Below, piece after piece: positions 1-9,944 of a DNA stretch of 54,205 nt. A program made the position numbers and the translations under genes. Each line of letters starts with the position of its first letter. The first letter of the stretch is position 1. The stretch is from an uncultured Mycobacteriaceae bacterium (GTDB lineage: Bacteria; Actinomycetota; Actinomycetes; Mycobacteriales; Mycobacteriaceae), in assembly GCA_902826815.1 (NCBI GenBank), contig CADEGF010000050.1, forward strand, positions 1 to 54,205, in the 5' to 3' direction. The notes under the pieces were generated by a model, which was not told where the DNA came from, did no database searches, and saw nothing but the letters and a program-made list of their open reading frames with translations.

Positions 1-53
1 AATACCTTGAGGGCAAAGACCTGCCCGGTATCCAAATACTCGAGCAGTCCTGA
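1..53 (+). CDS. pgk: 3' end of phosphoglycerate kinase
   Basis: The frame beginning at base 3 reads [16 protein letters not shown] and then TGA at 51-53. This is the typical C-terminus of mycobacterial phosphoglycerate kinase, the glycolytic enzyme that makes ATP from 1,3-bisphosphoglycerate. Only 16 codons lie in the window. Its position directly before tpiA matches the conserved gap-pgk-tpiA order. Identification rests on the short tail and on context. Confidence 0.8.
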   Translation, partial: YLEGKDLPGIQILEQS

Positions 54-84
54 GCACCTAAAAACCTGGAAAGGCGCACACACT

Positions 85-870
85 GTGTCTCGCAAGCCGC
101 TGATCGCCGGCAACTGGAAGATGAACCTCAACCACTTCGAAGCGATCGCGCTGGTGCAGAAGATCGCCTTCTCGCTGCCGGACAAGTACTTCGACAAGGT
201 CGACGTCGCGGTCATCCCGCCGTTCACCGACCTGCGGAGCGTGCAGACCCTGGTCGACGGTGACAAGCTGCGGCTGACCTACGGCGCACAGGACCTGTCA
301 CAGCACGACTCCGGTGCGTACACCGGCGAGATCAGCGGTGCGTTCCTCGCGAAGCTGGGGTGCACCTACGTGGTGGTCGGCCACTCCGAGCGCCGCACCT
401 ACCACGCCGAGGACGACGCGCTGGTCGCTGCGAAGGCAGCCGCGGCGTTCAAATACGAGCTCACCCCGATCATCTGCATCGGCGAGCAGCTCGAAGTTCG
501 CGAGGCGGGCAACCACGTCGAGCACAACGTCGAGATGCTGCGCGGCTCGCTGGCCGGACTGTCGGCAGAGCAGATCGGCCAGTCGGTCATCGCCTACGAG
601 CCGGTGTGGGCGATCGGCACCGGGCGCGTCGCAAGCGCGGCCGACGCGCAAGAGGTCTGCAAGGCGATCCGCGACGAACTCGGCAAGCTGGCGAGCCCGC
701 AGCTCGCCGCGGGGATCCGGATCCTCTACGGCGGTTCGGTGAACGCCAAGAACGTGGGCGAGATCGTCGCCCAGGAGGACGTCGACGGCGCGCTTGTCGG
801 GGGCGCGTCGCTCGACGGCGAACAGTTCGCGACGCTGTCGGCCATCGCGGCAGGCGGCCCGCTGCCCTGA
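85..870 (+). CDS. tpiA: Triosephosphate isomerase
   Basis: This cytosolic TIM-barrel enzyme interconverts dihydroxyacetone phosphate and glyceraldehyde 3-phosphate. The 261-residue protein has the catalytic set: Asn10 and Lys12 in AGNWKMN, His100 in VVGHSERR, and Glu172 in the loop-6 motif [11 protein letters not shown]. The phosphate-binding LYGGSV motif is near the C-terminus. I chose the GTG at 85 because a GGAAAGG ribosome site lies upstream and the product then starts at the family's normal N-terminus. The open frame extends back to a TTG at 7, but that overlaps the end of pgk. It is probably co-transcribed with pgk. Confidence 0.97.
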   Translation: MSRKPLIAGNWKMNLNHFEAIALVQKIAFSLPDKYFDKVDVAVIPPFTDLRSVQTLVDGDKLRLTYGAQDLSQHDSGAYTGEISGAFLAKLGCTYVVVGHSERRTYHAEDDALVAAKAAAAFKYELTPIICIGEQLEVREAGNHVEHNVEMLRGSLAGLSAEQIGQSVIAYEPVWAIGTGRVASAADAQEVCKAIRDELGKLASPQLAAGIRILYGGSVNAKNVGEIVAQEDVDGALVGGASLDGEQFATLSAIAAGGPLP

Positions 871-931
871 CACATACCTGGTGGTCGAGGCGATTCGCGC
901 CTGATCAGGCGGTCCCTGTAGTCTGACGGCC

Positions 932-1168
932 ATGGAATTGGGCCTGCAGATCACCTTGGTTGTCACCAGTCTTCTGGTGATCCTGCTCGTGCTGCTTCAC
1001 CGCGCCAAGGGTGGCGGTCTGTCCACTTTGTTCGGCGGCGGCGTTCAGTCCAGCCTGTCCGGGTCGACTGTGGTGGAGAAGAACCTCGACCGGTTGACGT
1101 TGTTCGTCACCGGCATCTGGGTCGTCTGCATCATCGGCATGGCGCTCCAGATCAAATACGGCGCCTAG
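932..1168 (+). CDS. secG: Preprotein translocase subunit SecG
   Basis: This is a small membrane subunit of the SecYEG channel, stimulating protein export. The 78-residue product has two hydrophobic segments (about residues 4-22 and 54-72). Between them is the SecG signature, HRAKGGGLSTLFGGG. Its length matches mycobacterial SecG, and its place after tpiA is conserved. No strong Shine-Dalgarno is seen ahead of the ATG. Confidence 0.95.
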   Translation: MELGLQITLVVTSLLVILLVLLHRAKGGGLSTLFGGGVQSSLSGSTVVEKNLDRLTLFVTGIWVVCIIGMALQIKYGA

Positions 1169-1183
1169 CAACTTTTCGCAATC

Positions 1184-1215
1184 GCCGCACAACCATGCGG
1201 CCTGGCCTTTTGTGT
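1184..1215 (+). terminator. Possible intrinsic terminator after secG
   Basis: A perfect 6-bp stem (GCCGCA and TGCGGC, six-base loop) occurs just downstream of secG and is followed by CTGGCCTTTTGTG. The T run is short, so this is a weak candidate for the end of the pgk-tpiA-secG transcript. Confidence 0.4.
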
Positions 1216-1263
1216 GATTCAGTTATGTAACGCTCGACTCGGGCATGTCACACGAGGGGCCGT

Positions 1264-1854
1264 ATGAACACTCCGCAGGGACCGCAGCCCTATCGGCACA
1301 ACCAGCCGCCGCCACCGCAGTACCGGCAACCGCCGCCTCCGCCTCAGCACCGCTATCCACCCCCGCCGCCTCAGCAGTACCGCGGTCAGCCGCCACCGCA
1401 GCACAGCCAGCCGCCTGCGGCCCAACATCCCGGTCAGCAGCCGAGCCCGTACGGACTGGTCGGCGACGGCATCGTGGTGAACACCCAGTTCTTCCCGCTG
1501 GCCTGGCTGTTGTTCTTCTTCAAGCCGAAAATCGCCGTCGATGGCCATGAGGTGCCGGTGTCGGGGTGGGGACGCACGCACGTACCCGCTCGGCCCGGAC
1601 AGCACCATGTGCACGTCCACGTGCCGTACTTCCTGCCGTCGAAACTCGGTCCGGCCGATGCGACCGCTGATGTGCGTCCTGGTCAGGTCGCTGAACTCGA
1701 ATACAAGGCGCCGATGTGGGCGTTCAGTGCGGGCGCGCTCGGCGTCGGCCCGCAGAAGTACAACGGCGTCGGCATCACCCTGGCGTTGGTGCTGATTCCG
1801 TTCATCCTGTTGTTCCTGTTCTTCCTCTTCATCGTCGTTTTGGCGGCGATCTGA
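1264..1854 (+). CDS. Proline/glutamine-rich membrane protein, function unknown
   Basis: The 196-residue protein has three parts. Residues 1 to about 60 are almost entirely proline, glutamine, tyrosine and histidine, and probably disordered. The middle begins with a hydrophobic stretch ([11 protein letters not shown]) and continues as a soluble-looking domain containing the word [11 protein letters not shown]. The C-terminal 27 residues form a strongly hydrophobic helix (about 168-196). A GAGGGG ribosome site precedes the ATG. Similar proline-rich N-termini are common in mycobacterial cell-envelope proteins; no enzymatic motif was recognised. It lies alone between secG and ppc. Confidence 0.75.
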   Translation: MNTPQGPQPYRHNQPPPPQYRQPPPPPQHRYPPPPPQQYRGQPPPQHSQPPAAQHPGQQPSPYGLVGDGIVVNTQFFPLAWLLFFFKPKIAVDGHEVPVSGWGRTHVPARPGQHHVHVHVPYFLPSKLGPADATADVRPGQVAELEYKAPMWAFSAGALGVGPQKYNGVGITLALVLIPFILLFLFFLFIVVLAAI

Positions 1855-1903
1855 CCAACGACGTTCCCGCCCTGCGGGTTGCTCCGCGGTCACCGATAAT
1901 CGG

Positions 1904-4702
1904 GTGATGGCTGACGGATCCGACATCTCGCTGGCGCCGATCGGCTCTGTGCGCCGCACCAAGGTCGGACACGAAGCCACCGAGCCGATGCGTGAGGACA
2001 TCCGGCTGCTCGGCACCATCCTCGGCGACACCGTGCGGGACCAGAACGGGGACGAGGTCTTCGACCTCGTCGAGCGGGCCCGCGTCGAGTCGTTCCGGGT
2101 CCGGCGGTCTGAGATCGACCGCGCGGAGCTCGCAGGCATGTTCGACGGCATCGACGTGCACCACGCCATCCCCGTCATCCGCGCCTTCACCCACTTCGCA
2201 TTGCTCGCCAACGTCGCCGAGGACATCCACCGTGAGCGACGTCGCGCCATCCACGTGATGGCGGGCGAGCCACCGCAGGACAGCAGCCTGGCGGCGACGT
2301 ACCTGAGGCTCGACTCGGCCGACCTCGATTCTGCAACCGTGTCCGAAACGTTGACCGGTGCGCTGGTGTCCCCGGTGATCACCGCGCATCCCACCGAGAC
2401 CCGGCGCCGCACCGTGTTCGACACCCAGCACCGCATCACGGAGTTGATGCGTCTGCGGCTGCATGCACACACCCATACCGCGGACGGCCGCGACATCGAA
2501 ACCGAACTACGGCGCAATATCCTGACGCTGTGGCAGACCGCGTTGATCCGGTTGTCCCGGTTGAAGATTCAGGACGAGATCGAAACAGGCCTTCGCTACT
2601 ATCCGGCGGCGTTTCTCGAGGTCATTCCCAAGGTCAACGCAGAGGTTCGAGCTGCGCTGCAAGCTCGTTGGCCGGATGCCGCCCTGCTCGAGAACCCGAT
2701 CCTGCGGCCAGGGTCATGGATCGGCGGAGACCGTGACGGCAACCCCAACGTCACCGCCGACGTCGTCCGGCTGGCCACCTCAGGTGCCGCCTACACCGCG
2801 GTCGCCCACTACTTCACCGAGATCACCGCGCTGGAGGAGGAGTTGTCGATGTCGGCGCGGCTCGTCACCGTCAGCGACGATTTGGTGACACTGGCCGACG
2901 CCTGCGACGAACCCGCCCGCGCCGATGAGCCGTACCGTCGCGCGCTGCGGGTCATTCACGCCCGCTTGACCGCGACCGCCCAGCAGATCCTCGATCATCA
3001 ACCGGAACACGAGCTGGACCTCGGCCTCGACCGTTACGACACACCCGCAGAGCTTCTGGCCGATCTCGACGTCGTCGACGGTTCGCTGCGTGGCAACGGC
3101 AGTGCCGTGCTCGCCGACGACCGGTTGGCGCGGCTACGGGAAGCGTTACGCACCTTCGGCTTTCACCTCTCCGGATTGGATATGCGGCAGAACTCCGATG
3201 TGCACGAGGAGGTCGTCGCGGAGCTGTTGGCGTGGGCGGGCGTACATACCGACTATCGGTCGCTGCCCGAGCCTGACCGCATCGAGCTGCTGGTCGCCGA
3301 GCTGGGCACGAGGCGCCCGCTGACCGGCGATGGCGCTGAACTGTCCGAGCTCGCGCGCAAGGAACTCGACATCTGCGCTGCCGCCGCGCGCGCCGTCTCG
3401 GTGTTCGGCCCGTCGGCAGTGCCGAACTACGTCATCTCGATGTGTCAGTCGGTGTCGGACATGCTCGAGGCAGCGGTGCTGCTGAAGGAAGCGGGCCTGC
3501 TCGACGCATCGGCACCCGACGCGTACAGCCCGGTCGGCATCGTGCCGCTGTTCGAGACGATCGACGATCTGCAGCGCGGGTCGTCGATTCTCGAAGCGGT
3601 GCTTGAGCTTCCGCTGTACCGGTCACTGGTGGCTTCGCGCGGCGACAGTCAGGAGGTGATGCTCGGCTACTCCGACTCCAACAAGGACGGCGGCTATTTG
3701 GCCGCCAACTGGGCGCTCTACCGTGCCGAGTTGGATCTGGTGGAGTCGGCAGGCAAGACGGGAATCCGGTTGCGGCTCTTCCACGGTCGCGGCGGCACCG
3801 TCGGCCGCGGAGGTGGCCCCAGCTACGAGGCCATCCTGGCGCAGCCGCCAGGCGCGGTGACGGGCTCGCTGCGGATCACCGAGCAGGGTGAGGTCATCGC
3901 TGCCAAGTACGCCGAGCCGCGGACCGCCCATCGCAACCTGGAGACATTGCTCGCGGCGACACTCGAGGCGTCGTTGCTCGACGTCGAAGGCCTCGGGGAT
4001 GAGGCGGGCCCCGCCTACGAGGTACTCGACGATCTGGCTGCCCGCGCGCACCGCGCCTACGCCGAATTGGTCCATGAAACGCCCGGTTTCGTCGACTACT
4101 TCAAGGCGTCAACGCCGGTCGGTGAAATCGGCGCACTGAACATCGGCAGCAGGCCGACCTCGCGCAAGCCGACGACGTCGATCTCCGACCTGCGCGCGAT
4201 CCCGTGGGTGCTGGCTTGGAGTCAGTCTCGTGTCATGCTGCCCGGCTGGTATGGCACCGGTGCGGCGTTCGAGGAATGGATGGCAGAGGGCGACGGTCGG
4301 CTTGAGGTGCTGCGGGAGCTGTACCGGCGGTGGCCGTTCTTCCGCACGGTGCTGTCGAATATGGCTCAGGTGCTTGCGAAGTCGGATCTCGGCCTCGCGG
4401 CCCGTTACGCGGAGTTGGTCGATGACGAGGCGTTGCGGAAGCGCGTATTCGACAAGATCGTCACCGAACACGAACGCACCATCCGAATGCACCGGCTGAT
4501 CACCGGACACGACGACCTGCTCGCGGACAATCCCGCGCTTGCCCGCTCGGTGTTCAACCGGTTCCCGTACCTGGAGCCGCTGAACCACCTGCAGGTCGAG
4601 CTGTTGCGGCGCTACCGCTCCGGGGACGACGACGAACTCGTGCAGCGCGGCATTCTGTTGACCATGAGCGGACTCGCCACCGCGCTCAGGAACAGCGGCT
4701 AG
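1904..4702 (+). CDS. ppc: Phosphoenolpyruvate carboxylase
   Basis: This enzyme carboxylates phosphoenolpyruvate with bicarbonate to oxaloacetate, refilling the TCA cycle. The product of 932 residues is full length. It has both active-site signatures: [11 protein letters not shown] with the catalytic histidine at about residue 162, and the central [10 protein letters not shown] followed by [14 protein letters not shown]. The C-terminal [15 protein letters not shown] segment is also conserved. Translation can begin at GTG 1904 or the adjacent ATG 1907. M. tuberculosis lacks ppc, while several environmental mycobacteria and M. leprae carry it, so the gene says something about lineage. Confidence 0.97.
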   Translation: MMADGSDISLAPIGSVRRTKVGHEATEPMREDIRLLGTILGDTVRDQNGDEVFDLVERARVESFRVRRSEIDRAELAGMFDGIDVHHAIPVIRAFTHFALLANVAEDIHRERRRAIHVMAGEPPQDSSLAATYLRLDSADLDSATVSETLTGALVSPVITAHPTETRRRTVFDTQHRITELMRLRLHAHTHTADGRDIETELRRNILTLWQTALIRLSRLKIQDEIETGLRYYPAAFLEVIPKVNAEVRAALQARWPDAALLENPILRPGSWIGGDRDGNPNVTADVVRLATSGAAYTAVAHYFTEITALEEELSMSARLVTVSDDLVTLADACDEPARADEPYRRALRVIHARLTATAQQILDHQPEHELDLGLDRYDTPAELLADLDVVDGSLRGNGSAVLADDRLARLREALRTFGFHLSGLDMRQNSDVHEEVVAELLAWAGVHTDYRSLPEPDRIELLVAELGTRRPLTGDGAELSELARKELDICAAAARAVSVFGPSAVPNYVISMCQSVSDMLEAAVLLKEAGLLDASAPDAYSPVGIVPLFETIDDLQRGSSILEAVLELPLYRSLVASRGDSQEVMLGYSDSNKDGGYLAANWALYRAELDLVESAGKTGIRLRLFHGRGGTVGRGGGPSYEAILAQPPGAVTGSLRITEQGEVIAAKYAEPRTAHRNLETLLAATLEASLLDVEGLGDEAGPAYEVLDDLAARAHRAYAELVHETPGFVDYFKASTPVGEIGALNIGSRPTSRKPTTSISDLRAIPWVLAWSQSRVMLPGWYGTGAAFEEWMAEGDGRLEVLRELYRRWPFFRTVLSNMAQVLAKSDLGLAARYAELVDDEALRKRVFDKIVTEHERTIRMHRLITGHDDLLADNPALARSVFNRFPYLEPLNHLQVELLRRYRSGDDDELVQRGILLTMSGLATALRNSG

Positions 4703-4726
4703 CGCGTCGAGACTGCGCTGACGGCA

Positions 4727-5101
4727 CTACAGCCGGGTCGATCGGCGCACCGCGTTGATGGCCCCACGGACCGCGTTCTCGGTGGCGGCGAGGGGCGCCA
4801 TTGCGGCCTCCCCGACGCCGACGATGCGTTCGACGCGATCGACGATGCCCTCGAGGCGGTCGACGACCGCGTTCAGTCGCGGCGCCAGCTCGTTGATCCG
4901 GCTGATCGTGTCGTTGAAGCGCTCCAAGGTGGTGTCGAGGTTGCCCGTCGAGTTGTTGAGATCCTCGAGTGTCTCAGCCAGCCCGGCCAGGACGGCGTCG
5001 ACCTGATCGACCGTGACGTCGGCATTCAGTGCCGCCTGCGCGAGTTTCTGGATACGCTCCCGGCCGGTACGGGCACCGGACCTGCCGCCCTTGTCCACCA
5101 T
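4727..5101 (-). CDS. Small coiled-coil protein, function unknown
   Basis: From MVDKGGRS the protein has about 124 residues and no cysteine. Most of it (about residues 20-105) is a heptad-like helix with words such as LNNSTGNLDTTLERFNDTIS, consistent with a long coiled coil. I do not recognise a functional family. The open frame extends to 5170; an ATG at 5110 is another possible start, and neither has a good ribosome site. It converges on ppc with only 24 bp between them. Confidence 0.65.
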   Translation of the reverse strand: MVDKGGRSGARTGRERIQKLAQAALNADVTVDQVDAVLAGLAETLEDLNNSTGNLDTTLERFNDTISRINELAPRLNAVVDRLEGIVDRVERIVGVGEAAMAPLAATENAVRGAINAVRRSTRL

Positions 5102-5283
5102 GACGGTCATTTGAACATATTGAACGGAACCGCCGTGGTCGACTGGGCGTCTGACCTGCATGCAGCGCAAATTGTGTGCAAGCCGTCCGCGGTTGGCCGA
5201 CGAGTGTGACGCCGAAGGCAGGCGCAGCGACTACACCGCCGGATTCGCCGACGGCGAGTCCGACCGGGCCGATGCCAGCCTTG

Positions 5284-6468
5284 CTAGTGACGGAAGGACA
5301 GCAGGTTCTCGAGGCCGCGCTTATTGGTCTCGTTGGCGATGACGAGCCGCTGGATTTCGGAGGTGCCTTCCCAGATCCGGTCGACCCGCAGTTCCCGCCA
5401 CAGTCGCTCGACCGGATAGTCCCGAATGTAACCGCGGCCGCCGAAGATCTGAACGGCCCGATCCACCACGCGGTTGGATGCCTCCGATGCCGCCAGCTTC
5501 ACGGTTGCAGCCTTGGCGTGCAACGTCTTTCGCTGGTCGGCATCCTGCGGGTCGGCCTGGTCGAACTCCCAGGCCACCTGGTGGGTGAAGGCGCGGTTGG
5601 TGGTGATGTCGACGACGGAGTCCGCGATCATGCCCTGAATCAGTTGGCGGTTGATCAGGGGCTCGCCGCCCTGCACCCGCTCGCGCGCCCAGTCGACGGC
5701 CAGCGTCAGGGCCCGTTCAGCGGCACCGATGGTCCTGGCGCCGATCATCAGCCGCTCCTCGGTGAACCAGTCGCGGGTCAGGTCCAGCCCGCCGCCGATG
5801 CCGCCGAGCACGGCCTCGGCGCCAACCCGCACATCGGTGAATGTGAACTCGGGGTGCTCGTAGACGAAGGTGTGGGTGTAGCGGGGAACGTTGGTGATCT
5901 TCACCCCGGGGGTGTCGACGTCGACGAGGAACATCGTCGGAGCGTGCTCCGGTTCGACGTTCGCCAGCACGATGAGGAAGTCCGCGACGTCGCCGACCGT
6001 GACGAACCATTTCTCGCCGTTGATGACGTAGCCGCCGTCGCCGTCCGGTGTCGCGGTCGTCGTGGCCGCCGAGAAATCCGATCCGGCAGCGGCTTCCGAG
6101 ATCGCAACCGCATCGCGGCGGTCGCCCCGTGCACCGGGGACCAGGTAGCGCTCACGCTGCTCGGGGGTGGCGTGAGCGAGCGGGTTGGCCGGCCGCCAGA
6201 CACAGTCCCACAACGCATTGGTCAGCTTGCCCAGTTCGTCCTGGACAACCACCTGCTCGAGGATGCTCAGGCCCGCACCGCCGAACTCCGTCGGGGTGTT
6301 GATCGCCTGCAGTCCGGAGTCGAGAACCGCGGCCTTGATGGACGCGTGCGCCTGCGCCGACAGGCCGTTGTTCCGCTCGCACTCGTCTTCGAACGGGATG
6401 ATCTTCTCGGTAAGGGTGCGAGCCCGGGTCTTGAGTTCGAGCAGGCGTGGTGAGTATGCGAATTCCAT
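5284..6468 (-). CDS. Acyl-CoA dehydrogenase (first of a pair)
   Basis: This is an FAD flavoenzyme that introduces a 2,3 double bond into an acyl-CoA. The 394-residue protein shows the all-helical N-domain with PTEFGGAGLS, the flavin/substrate segment GYVINGEKWFVTVGDV, and the C-domain with VQIFGGRGYIRDYPVE. The likely catalytic base is Glu367 in IWEGTSEIQR. It is followed on the same strand by the coiled-coil gene, 182 bp away, and preceded by a paralogue of identical length. It is the last gene of the minus-strand catabolic operon. The acyl substrate cannot be told from the sequence. Confidence 0.93.
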   Translation of the reverse strand: MEFAYSPRLLELKTRARTLTEKIIPFEDECERNNGLSAQAHASIKAAVLDSGLQAINTPTEFGGAGLSILEQVVVQDELGKLTNALWDCVWRPANPLAHATPEQRERYLVPGARGDRRDAVAISEAAAGSDFSAATTTATPDGDGGYVINGEKWFVTVGDVADFLIVLANVEPEHAPTMFLVDVDTPGVKITNVPRYTHTFVYEHPEFTFTDVRVGAEAVLGGIGGGLDLTRDWFTEERLMIGARTIGAAERALTLAVDWARERVQGGEPLINRQLIQGMIADSVVDITTNRAFTHQVAWEFDQADPQDADQRKTLHAKAATVKLAASEASNRVVDRAVQIFGGRGYIRDYPVERLWRELRVDRIWEGTSEIQRLVIANETNKRGLENLLSFRH

Positions 6469-6506
6469 GGTGAAACAGGTCCTTTCAGATGCATAGGTTG
6501 ACGTCG

Positions 6507-7691
6507 TTATCGAGTTGTGGCGCAGCCGATCGGCAGATCGAGGAACGTGGTGCCGCGCTTGATCAGTTCGTTGGCGACGATGACGCGCTGGATCTCCGAT
6601 GTGCCTTCCCAGATGCGGTCGACGCGCACCTCGCGGTACATCCGCTCGATGGGGTAGGAGCGGTCATATCCTCTGCCGCCGAAGATCTGCAGGCAGCGAT
6701 CGACGACCCGCCCAGCGGCCTCGCTTGCGGACAGCTTGGCGATGGATGCCTTGGCGTGCAACGTCTTCCGGTCGACGCCGTTGTCGGCCTCCCAAGCGAC
6801 CTGGTGGGTGTAGGCGCGGTTCACGGCGATGTCGACGGCAGAGTCCGCCAGCATCGACTGGATCATCTGGAAGTCGCTGATCGGCTGGCCGAACTGTTTG
6901 CGCGCAATGGCCCAGTCGCGCGCCAGCTTCAGCGCGCGTTCGGCGACGCCGACGGTGCGTGCGGCGATCATCAGGCGCTCGTCGGTGAACCAGTCCTTGG
7001 TGAGTTCGAAGCCCTGGCCGACCTCACCGAGGACCGAGTCCGTCGGTACGAACACGTTCTCGAAGACGAACTCGGGATGGCCGTTGACAGCGGAGTGCAT
7101 GAAGTGCGGTGTGCGGGTGAGCTTTACCCCTGGTGTGTCCTTCTCGACGAAGAACAGCGTGGATGCGTCGTCCGGCAGGACATTCGCCTGCACCAGCAGG
7201 AAGTCGGCCACGTCACCGCAGGTGACGAACCACTTCTCGCCGTTGAGTAGCCAGCCGCCGTCGACCGGAGTCGCGGTCGTGGCGATCGCGCCCGCATCGG
7301 AACCCGAATCCGGTTCGGTCGTCGCGAACGCGTCGAATCGCTCGCCGCGCAGGATCGGCAACAGGTAGCGCTCTCGCTGCTCTTCTGATGCCAACGCCAA
7401 CACATTCGACGGCCGCCACGGGATGTCCCACAGGCAGTTCGTCACCTTGCCGAATTCCTCCTCGACGATGACCTGCTCGAGAAGGGTCAGGCCTGCGCCG
7501 CCCCATTCCTTCGGCATGTTGATCCCGTATACGCCCGCGTTCATCGCCGCGCGGGTGAGTTTGTCGACGGTCTCCTTGGGCAGCGGGCCGCCTGCCTCCT
7601 CGGCCTCGTTCTCGTAACCCATCAACAGCTCGGCGTACGCGGCAGCGCGCGCCTTCAGCTCCTGCTGTGCGGCGGTGTATGCGAAGTCCAT
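6507..7691 (-). CDS. Acyl-CoA dehydrogenase (second of a pair)
   Basis: Paralogue of the downstream dehydrogenase and also 394 residues. It carries MPKEWGGAGLT, NGEKWFVTCGDVADF, LQIFGGRGYDRSYPIE and the catalytic-base motif IWEGTSEIQR (Glu362). The start at MDFAYTAAQ is set by a clear AGGAG ribosome site; the frame is open further upstream but that part lies inside the next gene and looks like shadow coding. Mycobacteria often build alpha2beta2 acyl-CoA dehydrogenases from adjacent genes, but here both copies keep the catalytic glutamate, so two separate enzymes are equally possible. Confidence 0.93.
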   Translation of the reverse strand: MDFAYTAAQQELKARAAAYAELLMGYENEAEEAGGPLPKETVDKLTRAAMNAGVYGINMPKEWGGAGLTLLEQVIVEEEFGKVTNCLWDIPWRPSNVLALASEEQRERYLLPILRGERFDAFATTEPDSGSDAGAIATTATPVDGGWLLNGEKWFVTCGDVADFLLVQANVLPDDASTLFFVEKDTPGVKLTRTPHFMHSAVNGHPEFVFENVFVPTDSVLGEVGQGFELTKDWFTDERLMIAARTVGVAERALKLARDWAIARKQFGQPISDFQMIQSMLADSAVDIAVNRAYTHQVAWEADNGVDRKTLHAKASIAKLSASEAAGRVVDRCLQIFGGRGYDRSYPIERMYREVRVDRIWEGTSEIQRVIVANELIKRGTTFLDLPIGCATTR

Positions 7692-7701
7692 CTGTTTTCT
7701 C

Positions 7702-9753
7702 CTACTGGTCGGTGACGATTCGGGCGTCAAGGGCGGTTGCCCCGGACGGGGTGACGAGCAGCGGGTTGATCTCCAGTTCGGCGATCTCCGGATGAGCCGC
7801 GGCATACTCGCTGAGACGCGCGACAGCCCGCGCGGCCGCCGCGATGTCCACCGCAGGCCTGCCGCGGTGCTCGCGCAGCAGCGCGGCGGTGCGCAGCCGT
7901 TCGAGCATGCGATGGGCGCCCGCCTCGTCGACGGGAGCGAGCGCGATCTGCACATCGCGCAGCACCTCGGTCGCCGTCCCGCCCATGCCGACCAGAACCG
8001 TCGGCCCGAAGCGGGGATCCCAGCGGGCGCCGACGATCAACTCCACGCCACCCTTGACGTCGGCCATTTCCTCGACAGAGAACGACGGCGGATCGAGCCT
8101 GTCGACCAGCCGGGCGTGCGCATCGAGAAGCGACTCGCGCGACGCGAGCCCGACCACGACGCCGCCTGCATCGGACTTGTGCAGCACGCCCAGCGCCTTC
8201 AGGACGAACGGCCCGTTCAGTTCGCCTGCGGCGGAGGCAAGTTCGTCCCGGCTGCACACTTCGCAGGCAGGAACGAAGTCGATCCCCGCAGCGGCGAATG
8301 CGCGGCGCGACGCCGTGTAGTCCGTCGCAGTGACGGGCTGCGCGGGTGCAGGCAGCGGTGGCAGGCCGGCGGGTGCGGCGGGTGCGGTGACCGCGGCCAG
8401 CGCGGTTGCGGCGTCTTCGATCGCCGCGAAGAGCGGAACCCCGCCGTCGCGAAGGATCTGGCACGCGGGTGCGTCAGGGTAGATCGACTGCACCGCAGTC
8501 GGTTTGGTGCAGCCGGCATCCGCCGCGATCTGTTTGGCTGCCGCGCATTCCGAGGGACCCAGACCGGTCAGACCGTCCTCGCCGCTCGAGTAGCCGCCGA
8601 AGTAGCCGGTCATCAGGATCGCGTCGACCTCGTCGCAGTCCTGCAGCACGGCATAGGCGCGCGCATAGCTGTCCGGGTCCATTTCGCCTGCACCGGCGAG
8701 GTCGACAGGGTTGCCCACCTGCGACTGTGACCACAGCGCATCCTTCAGCCGGGACTGTGTCGCCGCGCTGAGTTCGGGAACATCGAGCCCAGCTGCCTCT
8801 GCGACGTCGCAGCCGATCACCCCGTGCCCGCCGCCATCGGTGAGCACCGCAACCCGTCGGCCTCGCGGAACCGCCTGCTGCCGCAGGGCGAGCAGCACAT
8901 CGGCGAGCTCGCGAGGGGTGTGCACGAGGATTGCCCCTGCCAGTTCAGCCGCGGCGGCGATCACAGCCGAGTCACTGGTCAGCGAGCCTGTATGCGATTG
9001 GGCGCCACGTGCAGCCGCGGTGCTCGCGCCCGCGGCCAACACCACGACGGGTGTTCCCGAACACACCGCAGCGGCCGCCGCGTCGACGAATCCGCGGCCG
9101 TCGCGGAAGTCTTCGATGTACACCGCGATCGCCGACGTCGCGGGATCGGCGGTGCACGCGTCAACCAACTCGACGAGGCTGACGTCGGCCTGGTTTCCCA
9201 GCGAGACGAACCTGGAGATGCCGAGTCCGCGCGCGGTGAACAGCCGGTCGAGCTCGATGGCGAGGTTGCCGCTCTGGCTCAGCACGGCGACGCTGCCCGG
9301 CGCGAATTGATTCGACGACAGATACGTCGCGGTGGTGTTGTCCACCAGGCCAAGGCAGTTGGGGCCGACCAGAACCGCGCCCGCATCGCGGACACGGGTG
9401 ATCAACGCCTCCTCGCGGGCCCGTCCCTGCGCACCCGCCTCGCCGAGGCCCGCCGTGATCGCGACAATCGCTCGCGCGCCCCTGGCGAGCGCACCGTCGA
9501 CGGCGTCCTCGAATCCGGCCTCCGGCACCGCGATGACGACGAGGTCAACCGGCCCGTCCAGCTCCTCGACCGCCGCAACGGTCTGATGCCCGAGGATTTG
9601 GCCGCCGCTGCGGTTCACCAGTTGAACGTTGTGCCGGTCGGCGCCGCGAAGCGCCTGCAGCGCAACGGCATTACCCCATTTCGCCGGGTCGGTGCTTGCG
9701 CCGACGACGGCGATCGATGCCGGGTCGAACAGCGCGCTCAGGTCCCTGTTCAC
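7702..9753 (-). CDS. ADP-forming acyl-CoA synthetase (fused alpha-beta)
   Basis: This enzyme family links an acid to CoA with ATP going to ADP and phosphate. The 683-residue protein has, in order, a CoA-binding Rossmann domain (about 1-130, starting LFDPASIAVVGAS), a succinyl-CoA-ligase-like domain (about 140-450) and an ATP-grasp domain (about 470-683). The motif QSHTGSL contains the histidine that is phosphorylated in this family. The GTG start overlaps the ferredoxin stop (GTGA), implying coupling. In context it probably activates an acid made by the neighbouring oxidases for the two acyl-CoA dehydrogenases. Confidence 0.88.
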   Translation of the reverse strand: MNRDLSALFDPASIAVVGASTDPAKWGNAVALQALRGADRHNVQLVNRSGGQILGHQTVAAVEELDGPVDLVVIAVPEAGFEDAVDGALARGARAIVAITAGLGEAGAQGRAREEALITRVRDAGAVLVGPNCLGLVDNTTATYLSSNQFAPGSVAVLSQSGNLAIELDRLFTARGLGISRFVSLGNQADVSLVELVDACTADPATSAIAVYIEDFRDGRGFVDAAAAAVCSGTPVVVLAAGASTAAARGAQSHTGSLTSDSAVIAAAAELAGAILVHTPRELADVLLALRQQAVPRGRRVAVLTDGGGHGVIGCDVAEAAGLDVPELSAATQSRLKDALWSQSQVGNPVDLAGAGEMDPDSYARAYAVLQDCDEVDAILMTGYFGGYSSGEDGLTGLGPSECAAAKQIAADAGCTKPTAVQSIYPDAPACQILRDGGVPLFAAIEDAATALAAVTAPAAPAGLPPLPAPAQPVTATDYTASRRAFAAAGIDFVPACEVCSRDELASAAGELNGPFVLKALGVLHKSDAGGVVVGLASRESLLDAHARLVDRLDPPSFSVEEMADVKGGVELIVGARWDPRFGPTVLVGMGGTATEVLRDVQIALAPVDEAGAHRMLERLRTAALLREHRGRPAVDIAAAARAVARLSEYAAAHPEIAELEINPLLVTPSGATALDARIVTDQ

Positions 9754-9944
9754 TTGGCCACCTGCAGGGCGCGGGCCGGGCAGGAGCCCACGGCGTCATG
9801 GGCGAGGTTGAGTGCGGACGAGGGGACCGTGCCGTCGCCGATCAGCTCGGCGTAGCCCGAGTCGTCAAGGTCGACGAGGTCCGGTGCGGCCATCTGGCAC
9901 AGGCCGTAACCCTGACAAACATCTGTGTCGAGGATGAGCTTCAT
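9750..9944 (-). CDS. Small single-cluster ferredoxin
   Basis: The 64-residue protein has C10-x5-C16 (CQGYGLC) near the start and a third cysteine at 55 in SCPARAL. This is the actinobacterial 3Fe-4S-type arrangement, where the usual fourth cysteine is missing. Such ferredoxins give electrons to monooxygenases, mostly P450s. Here the only oxygenase nearby is the divergent Rieske protein, so it may be its electron donor (inference). No dedicated ferredoxin reductase is in the island. It overlaps the upstream gene by ATGA and the downstream one by GTGA. Confidence 0.9.
   Translation of the reverse strand: MKLILDTDVCQGYGLCQMAAPDLVDLDDSGYAELIGDGTVPSSALNLAHDAVGSCPARALQVAK

Noticed and set aside
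1219-2517. Long minus-strand open frame opposite the proline-rich gene and ppc
   Set aside because: Antisense shadow of two well-supported genes; Arg/Ser-rich translation with no recognisable domain.
5176-6453. 425-codon plus-strand frame opposite an acyl-CoA dehydrogenase
   Set aside because: It mirrors the codons of the dehydrogenase and has no family features; typical of high-GC DNA.
7692-7955. N-terminal extension of the second acyl-CoA dehydrogenase
   Set aside because: The added residues are Arg/Ser-rich shadow of the acyl-CoA synthetase gene, and AGGAG marks the start at 7691.
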